64,000 bases of DNA, taken from positions 579,666 through 643,665 of the forward strand of contig NZ_JAGYPF010000004.1 of NCBI RefSeq assembly GCF_018343535.1, in the 5' to 3' direction. Positions 35,497 through 44,531 of this stretch are shown here, piece after piece. Source of the stretch: Neobacillus rhizophilus. Its GTDB lineage: Bacteria; Bacillota; Bacilli; Bacillales; Cytobacillaceae. The position numbers were made by a program, and so were the translations under genes. The notes under the pieces are model-generated. The model had not been told where the DNA came from. It did no database searches and was given only the letters and a program-made list of their open reading frames with translations. Each line of letters begins with the position of its first letter. Within the stretch, counting starts at the first letter, position 1.

Positions 35497-36759
35497 ATGA
35501 AGAAATTTGGAATGAAATCCTTAATTTTGTTTTTTATGCTTGCTCTTGTACTTTCTGGGTGTGCCAGTAAGGAAACGGCCACATCAAAAAATGGTTCTTC
35601 GAGTTCAAAAGATAATCCTGCAAAAAGCAAGGAAAGCACCAATGGTGATACCATAAAAATTGGTTTTATCGGAGCCCTAAGTGGCAGTGTTGGTGCCGTT
35701 GGCCAAGACATGAAAAAGGGCGGGGAATTGGCTGTTGAAATGATCAATGAAAAAGGCGGTATTAATGGCAAGAAGGTAGAATTGGTCAGTAAAGACACGA
35801 AAGGCAACCCTAAGGACGGCATACAAGCTGTGAGAGACCTGACACAACAGGGAGTTAAACTCTTTACCGGTGTTGTAAGTAGTGGTGTTGCCCTTGCCAT
35901 ACCTCCTGTGTTGGAGCAAGAAAATGCAATCGTTATGACTACTGCAGCCGGTGCAGATGAAATTACGGGCAAAAATTTTAATCGCCACGTATTCCGTGTC
36001 AGCGATAATGCCTATATGAGAAACACCTCAGCGGCCAATTTATTTTATAAGAAATATCCAAATCTCAACAATTGGGCTAATTTCTCTCCTGACTATGCAT
36101 ACGGCCATGCATCATGGGATGCTTTTAACAACCAAATGAAGAAAATTAATCCAAAGTACAAGGTAGTCAAGGATTCCTGGCCAAAGTTTGGAGCTACTGA
36201 TTATAAGAATGAGATTGCGAGTATTTTAGCTGCAAAGCCTGATGCTGTTTTCAGTTCCCTTTATTCTGCTGATGCCATTACCATGTCTAAACAAGCTAAG
36301 CCATATGACTTTTTTAAACAAATAGGATTGTTTGTCCTGAATTCCAATGAAGGGGACATTTCCTCTGCATTGGGCAAAGATATGCATCCGGAATGGTCCG
36401 GAGTTCACTATTATGCGGAAGCATATGACAATGCACTAAATAAAGAATTTGTCGAAAGGTTCAAGCAAAAATTTGGGGCAGAACCAAATGGGTATAATTC
36501 AGAAACCTACGTCTCCATTTTTGCCTATAAGCAAGCCATGGAAAAGTCGAATTCTATGGATACGGATACTCTTATCAAGACGTTGGAAGGAATGAAATTT
36601 GATTCGGTAACTGGTCAAAGGGAGTTTAGAAAAGAGGATCACCAAGCCATCAAAGACATCGTTTGGGTAAAGGTCGAACCAGACAATAGCGACAAAGGCT
36701 GGAAGGTAACCGAAATTGAAATCGTTCCTGGGGCAGAAGTAATGCCGCCGCTAAATTAA
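35497..36759 (+). CDS. Liv-type substrate-binding lipoprotein (system 2)
   Basis: A 420-residue extracellular binding protein of a HAAT importer. The signal segment ends in lipobox VLSGC. The core begins with IKIGFIGALSGSVGAVGQDMKKGGELAVEMINEKGGINGKKVELVSKDTKGNPKDG. It is the first of five transporter genes and follows the hydratase by 27 bases, so transport and CoA chemistry share a transcript. A 13-bp hairpin separates it from the permease genes, probably giving more binding protein than membrane parts. Confidence 0.93.
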   Translation: MKKFGMKSLILFFMLALVLSGCASKETATSKNGSSSSKDNPAKSKESTNGDTIKIGFIGALSGSVGAVGQDMKKGGELAVEMINEKGGINGKKVELVSKDTKGNPKDGIQAVRDLTQQGVKLFTGVVSSGVALAIPPVLEQENAIVMTTAAGADEITGKNFNRHVFRVSDNAYMRNTSAANLFYKKYPNLNNWANFSPDYAYGHASWDAFNNQMKKINPKYKVVKDSWPKFGATDYKNEIASILAAKPDAVFSSLYSADAITMSKQAKPYDFFKQIGLFVLNSNEGDISSALGKDMHPEWSGVHYYAEAYDNALNKEFVERFKQKFGAEPNGYNSETYVSIFAYKQAMEKSNSMDTDTLIKTLEGMKFDSVTGQREFRKEDHQAIKDIVWVKVEPDNSDKGWKVTEIEIVPGAEVMPPLN

Positions 36760-36769
36760 TTAAAAATAG

Positions 36770-36803
36770 AAGAAACGGGAGACTACCTCTCTCGTTTCTT
36801 TTA
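36770..36803 (+). terminator. Intercistronic hairpin / partial terminator
   Basis: A 13-bp stem (AAGAAACGGGAGA with TCTCTCGTTTCTT, one G-U pair) around a five-base loop, with a short T-stretch in the 3' arm. Inside an operon it likely causes partial termination or mRNA protection downstream of the binding-protein gene. Confidence 0.7.
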
Positions 36804-36821
36804 TAAAAGGAGCAAGATACT

Positions 36822-37694
36822 ATGGATGTATTGTTACTCCCGCTTGTAAACGGCCTGACTCAAGCTGCTGTGCTGTTTATGATTGCAGCAGGTCTGACAT
36901 TAATATATGGGGTATTAGGTGTTATCAATTTTGCACATGGTTCTTTTGTTATGTTGGGAAGTTATCTTACGATGTTCTTTTTTGTAGGGAAATTCGATAC
37001 CGTTCTCGGCTTATTTTCCTTTATTTTCATATCAAGCGTTGTAATTACGCTATTAGGTTGGGCTGTTGAAGTGCTTGTCATGAGAAGGATGTATAAAGCG
37101 AACGAATTTTATATGGTTCTTGCAACCTACGCTATATTGTTGATAATTGAAGGATGTGTAGAAAAATATTGGGGTGCTTCGCCTTTGTCATTACCGCTTC
37201 CCGATAGCCTGAATACGACTATTTCCATTTTTGGCATATCCGTTCCATTTTACTCTATCTTAATTTGCATAATAGGGATAGCAGTTATGGGTATTTTATG
37301 GTTTTTGATGAACCATACCAATTTAGGGAGAATCATCCGAGCAGCCGCAGCAGATAAAACGATGACTAATTCGCTTGGGGTCAATGTTCCTGCTTTGTTT
37401 ACAGTCGTCTTTGTTATTGGGATTTTCTTGGCTGCCTTTGCTGGCGGTCTGCTTGCCCCAACTGTTGCATTATTGCCGAATATGGGGGTAAACCTGGTCA
37501 TCCAAGCTTTTGTGGTGGTAGTGGTTGGAGGACTTGGAAATATAAAGGGAGCACTTCTGTCGGCCGTACTTGTAGGGGTATTAGATTCATTTTTAGGGTT
37601 TTATATTCCTGTTTTAACAGGAATTACATCTTATATTGTGATGGCAGTTATTTTAACGATACGTCCGCAAGGGTTATTAGGAAAGGTGGGATGA
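36822..37694 (+). CDS. livH: LivH-type ABC permease (system 2)
   Basis: A 290-residue inner-membrane permease of the LivH family with about eight hydrophobic helices. Hallmarks are LTLIYGVLGVINFAHGSFVMLGSYL, NHTNLGRIIRAAAADKTMTNSLGVNV, VVVVGGLGNIKGALLSAV and the terminal RPQGLLGK. ATG 36822 follows AAAAGGAG. It pairs with the LivM-type subunit encoded one base after its stop. Confidence 0.93.
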   Translation: MDVLLLPLVNGLTQAAVLFMIAAGLTLIYGVLGVINFAHGSFVMLGSYLTMFFFVGKFDTVLGLFSFIFISSVVITLLGWAVEVLVMRRMYKANEFYMVLATYAILLIIEGCVEKYWGASPLSLPLPDSLNTTISIFGISVPFYSILICIIGIAVMGILWFLMNHTNLGRIIRAAAADKTMTNSLGVNVPALFTVVFVIGIFLAAFAGGLLAPTVALLPNMGVNLVIQAFVVVVVGGLGNIKGALLSAVLVGVLDSFLGFYIPVLTGITSYIVMAVILTIRPQGLLGKVG

Positions 37695-37695
37695 T

Positions 37696-38718
37696 ATGAA
37701 AAAATCCTCGATTTTCTTTATCATAATTCTACTGCTTGGATATTTCCTCGCCCCTCTATTTGTAAATAACGCTTTTAGCTTTAAGTTAAGTGAAATATTC
37801 ATTCTTGTTCTTTTTGCTTCAAGCTTCCAATTTATCGCAAGGACTGCCGGGATGTTCTCATTGGGTCATGCTGCCTTTTATGGAGTAGGTGCCTATGCTT
37901 CGGCAGTATTAGTGCAAAAAGGTTATTCCATATTTTTCGTCCTATTAATGGCAGGAGTCATAGCTTTTCTCTTGTCCATGATCATTGGGTACCTAAGCTT
38001 AAGATCTACCGGGATCTATTTTGCGATGCTTACTCTTTCCTTGGCCCAAGTTGTTTATTTGGTTATATACCGTACACCTGCATTGGGAGGGCAGGATGGC
38101 ATTCCGGGAATCCTCGCCCAACCTATTAATCTTTTTGGATGGGAACTAGACATCTCCAGACCCGAAAAATATTACTATGTCATTTTCTTTACAGTGGTAG
38201 TATCGATTTTCATACTTTATATTCTTACAAATTCATCCCTAGGCCATTTTCTGAGATCGATAAGAGAAAATTCAGTACGGACCTCTTCCTTAGGGATTAA
38301 TGTTAAAAGGTATCAAATCCTGGCATTTGGGATTGCGGGTTTTTTTGGAGGTGTTTCAGGCGCATTGCTTTCACCACTAGAGGGGATCATTACCCCAGAA
38401 ACACTGAGTTGGACACAATCAGCATTACCGCTCATTATTGTGCTGATTGGCGGCATCAATAGCTTTTGGGGACCTATCGTAGGTGCAATAACCTTCGAAA
38501 TGTTATATTCATTAACCATTGATTCAGGAGCTTCCAATATTTATTTGGGGATAATTCTGTTAGCTATCGTACTCTTATTCCCTGATGGAGTGATTGGGGT
38601 TGGAAGACGTTTTATATCAATGCTAAGAACATCCTTTTCTAAGAAGAAGGGACGGAATATGGAAGAGTTGAAAGGAGTTGGAAAGCATGGGAACTCTGCA
38701 GCTCGAAGGAGTATATAA
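37696..38718 (+). CDS. livM: LivM-type ABC permease (system 2)
   Basis: A 340-residue permease partner. It shows the LivM core FIARTAGMFSLGHAAFYGVGAYASAV, the LRSTGIYFAMLTLSLAQVVY segment, SSLGHFLRSIRENSVRTSSLGINV and IGGINSFWGPIVGA. The tail is hydrophilic (FSKKKGRN...). Its 3' end overlaps the ATPase gene by 32 bases. Confidence 0.92.
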   Translation: MKKSSIFFIIILLLGYFLAPLFVNNAFSFKLSEIFILVLFASSFQFIARTAGMFSLGHAAFYGVGAYASAVLVQKGYSIFFVLLMAGVIAFLLSMIIGYLSLRSTGIYFAMLTLSLAQVVYLVIYRTPALGGQDGIPGILAQPINLFGWELDISRPEKYYYVIFFTVVVSIFILYILTNSSLGHFLRSIRENSVRTSSLGINVKRYQILAFGIAGFFGGVSGALLSPLEGIITPETLSWTQSALPLIIVLIGGINSFWGPIVGAITFEMLYSLTIDSGASNIYLGIILLAIVLLFPDGVIGVGRRFISMLRTSFSKKKGRNMEELKGVGKHGNSAARRSI

Positions 38719-39439
38719 GGATTATCCAGGTGTGAAGGTCTTGAAGGATGTAAATCTTACAATAACTGAAGGTGAAATCCATGCAATCATTGGTCCAAAT
38801 GGTGCCGGTAAAAGCACCCTTTTTGGTGTGATGAATGGGGATTTATTTGCCCAAAAAGGAACCATAACCTTTGAAGGGATCAATATGAATGGAAAAGGGC
38901 TGGACTTTGCAGCGCGGAATGGAGTAAGCCGTTGCTTTCAAGTCCCGAATGTATATATCAATCTTACGGTCAAAGAAAATATCCTTATTGCATTGATGTC
39001 AAAAAATAAAATAACTAGAAATAAATTATCCTTTAAAACGTTTTTGGCACCAGTAAACGCCTATGAGGAGAAAATCAAAGAAGTACTAGAAGAGGTCGGC
39101 TTAAGCGGGACGGAAAATCAACTAATTTATGAATTGTCTCATGGAGATAAAAAACGATTGGAATTGGCAATGGCCATAACCCTCGAGCCTACTCTTTTAC
39201 TCCTTGATGAGCCTACCGCTGGAATGTCTCCAGAGGAAACCTCTGAAGCCGTAAAATTGATTAAGAAAATTCATCAAACACGAAATTTGACGGTCGTCAT
39301 TACAGAGCACGATATGAGCGTTGTTTTTTCCTTAGCCCACCGGATTACTGTTTTGGACAGAGGAGAAATTATTACAACAGACGTTCCCGAAGAAATAAAA
39401 AAACACCCTAAGGTGATAGAAATCTATCTGGGAAAATAG
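38687..39439 (+). CDS. livG: LivG-type ABC ATPase (system 2)
   Basis: A 250-residue ATPase. Walker A GPNGAGKS at residues 36-43, NGVSRCFQVPNVYINLTVKENI, degenerate signature LSHGDKKRLELAMAI, Walker B LLLLDEPTAGMSP and H-loop VITEHDMSVV. ATG 38687 lies nine bases after GGAG; the upstream TTG of the same frame is less likely. Confidence 0.92.
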   Translation: MGTLQLEGVYKDYPGVKVLKDVNLTITEGEIHAIIGPNGAGKSTLFGVMNGDLFAQKGTITFEGINMNGKGLDFAARNGVSRCFQVPNVYINLTVKENILIALMSKNKITRNKLSFKTFLAPVNAYEEKIKEVLEEVGLSGTENQLIYELSHGDKKRLELAMAITLEPTLLLLDEPTAGMSPEETSEAVKLIKKIHQTRNLTVVITEHDMSVVFSLAHRITVLDRGEIITTDVPEEIKKHPKVIEIYLGK

Positions 39440-39448
39440 GAGGAGAAC

Positions 39449-40159
39449 ATGTTAAGGATTGAAAAATTAAATTCCTATTATGGCACCAGTCATGTTCTAC
39501 ATAATCTTTCCATTATGATTAAAGAAGGGCAAGGTGTGGCTTTAATAGGAAGAAATGGGGCAGGCAAAAGCTCGACGATGAAGAGTATTATGGGGTTAAT
39601 GCCAAGGGTGGATGGAGACATAACTTTTGCTGAGAATCCCATCAACAAGGAAAAAACCCATAAACGAGTTCGGATGGGAATTGGCTATGTACCTGAAGAC
39701 AGGCGCATTTATAAAGATTTGACGGTAGAAGAAAATATAACGATTGCTGCAAATGCTATCAAAAAAGTAAGAAAACCCCTTGAACTAAATGAGGTTTGGG
39801 AAAATTTTCCACTTTTAAAGGATCTTCGAAAAAGAAAAGGGTCTGAACTCTCGGGTGGTGAGCAGCAAATCTTGTCCATTGCAAGAAGCGTGGTAGGGAG
39901 ACCTAAACTCATTTTACTCGATGAACCAACAGAAGGTATTGCACCTATTATTGTACAAAATCTAAAAGAAGTCATTAAAAATATGATTGATCAAATGGAA
40001 GTAGCCGTATTGCTCGCTGAACAAAACATTAAATTTACAATTGATCTTACCGATTATGTTTATGTAATCGATAATGGGCAGATCGTATATTCCGGCAGCT
40101 CGGAAGAATTCAAGAACAGGGAAGACCTGCATCATAAATTCCTTGGGGTTTCCTCATAA
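39449..40159 (+). CDS. livF: LivF-type ABC ATPase (system 2)
   Basis: A 236-residue ATPase. Walker A GRNGAGKS at residues 34-41, GIGYVPEDRRIYKDLTVEENI, signature LSGGEQQILSIAR, Walker B LILLDEPTEGIAP and LLAEQNIKF. It is the last gene of the TetR operon, with a terminator eleven bases after its stop. Confidence 0.92.
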   Translation: MLRIEKLNSYYGTSHVLHNLSIMIKEGQGVALIGRNGAGKSSTMKSIMGLMPRVDGDITFAENPINKEKTHKRVRMGIGYVPEDRRIYKDLTVEENITIAANAIKKVRKPLELNEVWENFPLLKDLRKRKGSELSGGEQQILSIARSVVGRPKLILLDEPTEGIAPIIVQNLKEVIKNMIDQMEVAVLLAEQNIKFTIDLTDYVYVIDNGQIVYSGSSEEFKNREDLHHKFLGVSS

Positions 40160-40169
40160 ACTTAAATTC

Positions 40170-40196
40170 CCTCTAGTATCCACTAGAGGTTTTTTT
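40170..40196 (+). terminator. Terminator of the TetR / system 2 operon
   Basis: CCTCTAGT and ACTAGAGG form an 8-bp stem with a four-base loop, followed by seven Ts. Confidence 0.92.
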
Positions 40197-40575
40197 ATTC
40201 TATAAACAATTGTTATTAAATTTCTCTTCAATAAACCTTATTGTAATTAGGTCTTATTGGAAAGTTCGAAAATTCTAATGGCAAACTATAACCAACTTTT
40301 AGACTCTTATTTTATTATAGTGCAAATACAGGCTTCATTATAATTTTGAAGGTAAGGGAAAAAATCCTCAGATCTAAGTGATTTGAGGATCTTTTTAAAT
40401 TAATTTTTGGTATTTTATCCTCTATTTTCTAAACGGATGTAATTTTGGACAAATTGTCCTCATATTTATCCAAAGGTAGTTCGATAACACCCTTCTGGGG
40501 GAACAAAATATGGGTATTAATAATGGATTAGTTGATTCTCTCTCTACGATTTTTTATTATGGCATTTCCTGCAAC
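40197..40575. other. Non-coding stretch upstream of sigma copy 2's end
   Basis: About 380 bases with no supported gene. It contains short AT-rich sequence resembling a part of the 17.8-kb region (AATACAGGCTTCATTAT near 40325), so scraps of the duplicated acetyltransferase region may be present. Confidence 0.4.
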
Positions 40576-41058
40576 TCAGTTTCCGATTAAACCCTTCAAT
40601 CTCCCGCGAGCTCCTTCCCGCCATTGTTTAACAGCCGATACCGTTACACTTTCCCGTTCGGCAATTTCCCTGACGGATAGGCCATTAATGAGAGTGTACT
40701 GAAGCCATTTCCCTTGATTCGGAGTTAATATTTCCAAAAAGGATAACAAGATCTCTTTTTCTAAAGAGGGGTCATGCCGGCCATCAGGTGCCATCTCCCA
40801 GAATTCCTCCTCTGGACAAAAACTCCTATCCTTGCTTTTTGCCATTTTATTGAGTTCGATAAGTAGCTTGCCTCTAATATATGAATAAGCATAGTTTGTG
40901 AAATTCCCTTTTTCCGGATTGAATCGTTGGTTGGCCTCCCATAAAGAAATGAGGCCAAGTTGGTAAAATTCCTCCAGGTCTGTGTATAGATGAAGAGAGT
41001 GAATGATCTTGTGGATCATCGGCTGATATTGTTCTGCTAACTGTTCAAAGCTTTCCAA
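40576..41058 (-). CDS. Small sigma-70-family sigma factor, copy 2
   Basis: A 160-residue paralogue of the product at 16841-17323 with the same region 2 (LEEFYQLGLISLWEANQRFNPEKGNFTNYAYSYIRGKL) and the same recognition helix (SVTVSAVKQWREGAR). The -35-recognition helix is identical, so both probably read the same promoters. Differences cluster in the linker between regions 2 and 4. The start is TTG 41058 behind GAAAGGA. Both sigma genes are intact while their divergent acetyltransferase neighbours are dead. Confidence 0.88.
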   Translation of the reverse strand: MESFEQLAEQYQPMIHKIIHSLHLYTDLEEFYQLGLISLWEANQRFNPEKGNFTNYAYSYIRGKLLIELNKMAKSKDRSFCPEEEFWEMAPDGRHDPSLEKEILLSFLEILTPNQGKWLQYTLINGLSVREIAERESVTVSAVKQWREGARGRLKGLIGN

Positions 41059-41119
41059 CGTTAGGTCCTTTCAGGAAAGCGCGCTTATGCCTCTGTATTC
41101 CCGGGTATCTCTACCATAG

Positions 41120-41220
41120 CCGGATTTCCTAATTTCAGCGAATCCACTCATTTCTAATTTCGTGCCGAATTACCCTCTGAAAATGGCAAAATATACAGTC
41201 TTATTTCTAATTTGGAGTTG
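41120..41220. promoter_or_regulatory. Conserved divergent control region of sigma copy 2
   Basis: Three CTAATTT heptamers (41129, 41154, 41207) with the same spacing pattern as upstream of sigma copy 1, in a segment kept between the duplicates. Confidence 0.4.
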
Positions 41221-41342
41221 ATTTTTAGAAGTTTCGACCAAAACTATATAAATTGAGATTGGGGAAGGTTCTTAAAGGGTATTTCTTGATCCAGAATAGA
41301 TACCTTACATGAGAAGCTATTACAATGAGGTTGTTCAATCGA

Positions 41343-41535
41343 GATGAATACAAAAATTGTTGAGTTCCCTCAATTGGAAACGGAGAGAATTAAATTTCAA
41401 ATATTAACCCTTGAAAATATGGTTGCCGATGGGGGATATATCATAAAAGCAGCGAAAACTTCATTGGAACGATTGAATTTCATTTTTTAAGATGAAACAA
41501 GGGTAAATGCTGCTGAAATAGATACTAATTAATCG
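41343..41535 (+). pseudogene. Decayed GNAT acetyltransferase, copy 2
   Basis: It opens with NTKIVEFPQLETERIKFQILTLEN as in copy 1, loses its middle, and shows ENFIGTIEFHF and then DETRVNAAEIDTN in other frames, which are GNAT core strands. No intact frame is left. Confidence 0.65.
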
Positions 41536-42094
41536 CCGCCATGATAAACTTAGCACACCGTGAATTCACCCCTGAAATCAGATAGAGTCATCATTCAAGG
41601 TAGGCTCCGGGTCCCTTTATTGTTATTGCCATCCAAAAATGACCGAAAGTTGACGGTGTTGCCAGTCCAGAATTAGACGGTGTAATACCACATGAGTATA
41701 TGTTGATGCTTTATAATAGCTTTCGCTGCATAATTATGACGCCCACTTTAAGGCTCCATACAAGAGGCTGTGTAGAAAGCGTCAAAATAATTTATAGGTA
41801 TAAGTGGCACTTATACCCCATATTAAATATTGTTAATTCTCAATCAACGTATATCTCAATTATAATTTAAATAGACAGAATAATAGAAAAATAGACAAAA
41901 TCACATTTTATATTATTTATTTCAGATGGAAAGAGAATGAAACCGTGCTGACAAAGGTAATAAAGAAAAAGTGTCATACACAAAACCCATTTTTCAACAC
42001 GATGGTAGAAGAAGAAATCATGACCTATTGTGAGCAAAGAATTTTTTATAAATAGATTAGAAAATAATTTATTATTAGGGAGGAATATATAACG
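41536..42094. other. Intergenic stretch upstream of the nitroreductase-like gene
   Basis: About 560 bases with no gene. It holds the palindrome at 41797-41817 and AT-rich sequence where the 42095 promoter must lie. Confidence 0.5.
41797..41817. promoter_or_regulatory. 21-base palindrome upstream of the nitroreductase-like gene
   Basis: GGTATAAGTG and CACTTATACC are perfect arms about a single central base, 278 bases upstream of the 42095 start. The symmetry fits a protein operator better than a terminator, since no T-run follows. Confidence 0.45.
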
Positions 42095-43420
42095 ATGACA
42101 AAAATGAAGCAAAGTGAATTTGATCTTTCTGAGGCGGACATAAATGAAGATTTACTAAGAGAATTATCAGAATTCCCACTTCTTGAAGCACTTTTTGGAA
42201 GGCGTTCCCGCCGATTTTTTCTTGGAGCAGAAATACCTGACGGACCGCTTGCATATAAATCAAAACACGAACCAGTACCGCTAAATAATTTAGAAAAACT
42301 ACTAATATTATTGGGGGTCAGTGGTGTAACGGGTTGGCATCATTCAGTTACTAGACATGAACGTTATAAACCGTATCTATCCAATTATTCTGGATCAGCG
42401 TCGGGCAGAACCCATCCATCTGCAGCAGGCTTTCATACTTCTGAAGTGTTTTTTACGGATGACACAGGGACATACATTTTCCGTACCCGTGATTTTGCAC
42501 CAGAAGTGGGACGTTCAGAAAGTGGGAAACTTTCTACAAAGGAACTACTGCTATCACATCAAAAAAGAATTGAGAAATTATCTGACAATCGCCTGCATAT
42601 TCCCAATTATGAGCCCTATATGGAGGGGCATAATTCTTGGGTGGCCAATAAGCCAGGTACGTTCTTAGTGTTTCCAGTTGGGGATTTAGCCCAGCATACA
42701 CTTTTAAATTTATGCTTCTACGTTCAGAATGGACTAGTTATCTATGACGATATTAATCAACGGAAAATCCCAGGTTTAGAGAAATACAGACATATTGTGG
42801 ATGTCGATAATCCGGTTCCCCTTAGCTTCCTTGATCAATATTCGCTTGCTGAACTATCTGCAGAATTAGCCACAGCAACATACTCAGGAATGTTATTGCA
42901 GCAAGCAATTGGGCTCGGTGGCTGGATGTTTGATGGAATTGATCGCTTAACCGTTTTAGGAGCCAGTGGTGATCCGGATGTTCCCGGTCTTGGCTTCCGC
43001 TATGATACAGATGAACGTTGGGCAATACCTAACCCAACAGGACTTGAAGGAGTGTTTACTTCGTTTACACCTCCACATTATCCGACCATGAGAGATGCAG
43101 TTGAAGCATTAGTGGAACGTAAATTTGGGAAGGACGGTCCATTTCATCCTGAAACAAAGGGGATTTGGAAGAATCCGTCGATCGTGCGCAGCAGTGCACA
43201 AGTTCATGATGAAGAATTTAAAGAAATTATTGCTCTACAGGCTCAATACATGTTTGATACATTCGGGAAATTTCCGGCAACCGTACCTTCTGTCTATTCA
43301 TTAATGTACTTACAGTCGCACCATCTAGATTTGGAGTATTATGACAAACTATTTGATCCGCATTCATATTTATCCACCCATGCTGAGCATTTGAAAAAGT
43401 GGCATGGCATAAAGTTGTAA
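42095..43420 (+). CDS. Nitroreductase-like (SagB-related) flavoprotein
   Basis: A 441-residue protein. The N-terminal stretch PLLEALFGRRSRRFFLGAEIP followed by PLNNLEKLLILLGVSG resembles the FMN-binding opening of the nitroreductase fold (RRSxRxF, then a helix used for dimer contacts). A middle segment ATYSGMLLQQAIGLGGWMFDG resembles the later fold helix. It is about twice the usual nitroreductase length, as in two-domain or SagB-type members. Substrate unknown; it stands alone. ATG 42095 follows GGGAGG. I am fairly sure of the fold, not of the reaction. Confidence 0.6.
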   Translation: MTKMKQSEFDLSEADINEDLLRELSEFPLLEALFGRRSRRFFLGAEIPDGPLAYKSKHEPVPLNNLEKLLILLGVSGVTGWHHSVTRHERYKPYLSNYSGSASGRTHPSAAGFHTSEVFFTDDTGTYIFRTRDFAPEVGRSESGKLSTKELLLSHQKRIEKLSDNRLHIPNYEPYMEGHNSWVANKPGTFLVFPVGDLAQHTLLNLCFYVQNGLVIYDDINQRKIPGLEKYRHIVDVDNPVPLSFLDQYSLAELSAELATATYSGMLLQQAIGLGGWMFDGIDRLTVLGASGDPDVPGLGFRYDTDERWAIPNPTGLEGVFTSFTPPHYPTMRDAVEALVERKFGKDGPFHPETKGIWKNPSIVRSSAQVHDEEFKEIIALQAQYMFDTFGKFPATVPSVYSLMYLQSHHLDLEYYDKLFDPHSYLSTHAEHLKKWHGIKL

Positions 43421-43558
43421 CCATTAAACAAGTATTGTTACTTTCGATAAAAAAAGCTATGCAATTAGATGCCTGATGACACTGTAGCCATCAAGTTAAG
43501 CAAATTAATTCGGCTCTGTTATTATTCATTGTTGATTTTCGTATAGGTACGAGAATTC

Positions 43559-43746
43559 ATAGGCGGAGAATTTCCGGCTAATGTATAAAGAGGAAGCTTA
43601 ACAAGCAATTATAAGCGAAGAAATTCCGATTAACTGCTCTAAATAAGATAAAATCCAAAGATTTGGATCAAATAAACGGAAAAGCTTCCTTTATTTTTAA
43701 GGAAATAAGGGTATTTCCCAATTTAAACGGAATTTTTCCGTTTATT
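43559..43746. repeat. Four-unit dispersed repeat element, copy 2
   Basis: Imperfect palindromes starting near 43559, 43611, 43672 and 43722 (steps 52, 61, 50). The fourth is best preserved (AAACGGAATTTTTCCGTTT). The element shares unit consensus and spacing with 8410-8596, although the sequence between units differs. Confidence 0.75.
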
Positions 43747-43809
43747 TTTCAAACACAGTAAAATCAACATTCAGTATAACAGAGCCTAACAAAAAGGAAT
43801 TAATCGTGA

Positions 43810-43840
43810 TAGGCACCACCCAATTATTGGATGGTGCCTA
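43810..43840. other. Hairpin between convergent genes
   Basis: TAGGCACCA pairs with TGGTGCCTA and an inner CCAA with TTGG. No clear T-run on either strand. It lies between the convergent 42095 and 43929 genes and may act as a weak bidirectional terminator. Confidence 0.55.
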
Positions 43841-43928
43841 AGATAAAAATAAATGGTAGATTTAAGTAGTTATGTAGAGGAAGTAATAATAAAATAAAGT
43901 AGAGAACCATCCCCCTGTTTACCCTCGG

Positions 43929-44360
43929 TTACTTGTCGTATCGATAAAATGTGCCCGAGGTCGTGCACAATAACTCGCCTTCTTCATTGCGGACGTCCGC
44001 TTCCATGAATGAAATTTTATAGCCATCCTTTTTATAACGAGACGTTGCAATCAATTTTCCGGATTTCGTTGCTTTAAAAAAAGAGGTCTTCAATTCTAGC
44101 GATACATAAGGTACGTCCTTCAGCCGAAAGTTTAAATGACCCATCGCTGTGTCAGCGAGAAAGGTAAAGATGCCGCCGTGCACGATCCCAGCCGGGTTAT
44201 ACATAATGTCAGTAACCGGACACGTAATGGTACATGTTTTCGCCTCATCATCATAATTAAACTCAAACTGCAGCATATTGAACATAAATATACTTTCCGG
44301 TTTGATGGCGCTTGTATCATAAGCCTGCTCCATATGTGCCATAAATTCTTGCTTGTTCAC
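43929..44360 (-). CDS. PaaI-type hotdog-fold thioesterase
   Basis: A 143-residue acyl-CoA thioesterase-like protein. The family motif HGGIFTFLADTAMG near residues 78-92 contains the catalytic-region His-Gly-Gly and Asp, followed by SLELKTSFFKATKSGKLIATSRYKKDGYKISFMEADVRNEEGELLCTTSGTFY. Such proteins hydrolyse aryl- or acyl-CoAs, often to release trapped CoA. The start is GTG 44360. It is a single gene on the minus strand but fits the CoA chemistry nearby. Confidence 0.87.
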   Translation of the reverse strand: MNKQEFMAHMEQAYDTSAIKPESIFMFNMLQFEFNYDDEAKTCTITCPVTDIMYNPAGIVHGGIFTFLADTAMGHLNFRLKDVPYVSLELKTSFFKATKSGKLIATSRYKKDGYKISFMEADVRNEEGELLCTTSGTFYRYDK

Positions 44361-44531
44361 CGATAATCACCCCATGTTAAAATTTCTCCCTTTATATCAT
44401 ATCATATTTTTCGGAATTCTTAGACTACATAACTGAATTAAGCTAAATCAGGTAATTCGTTTGTGATTGTAATAGTAACTATATTTTCTAGTTCACACGT
44501 TAAAGCCTCCATACTCTCAAATTCCAGGAGA

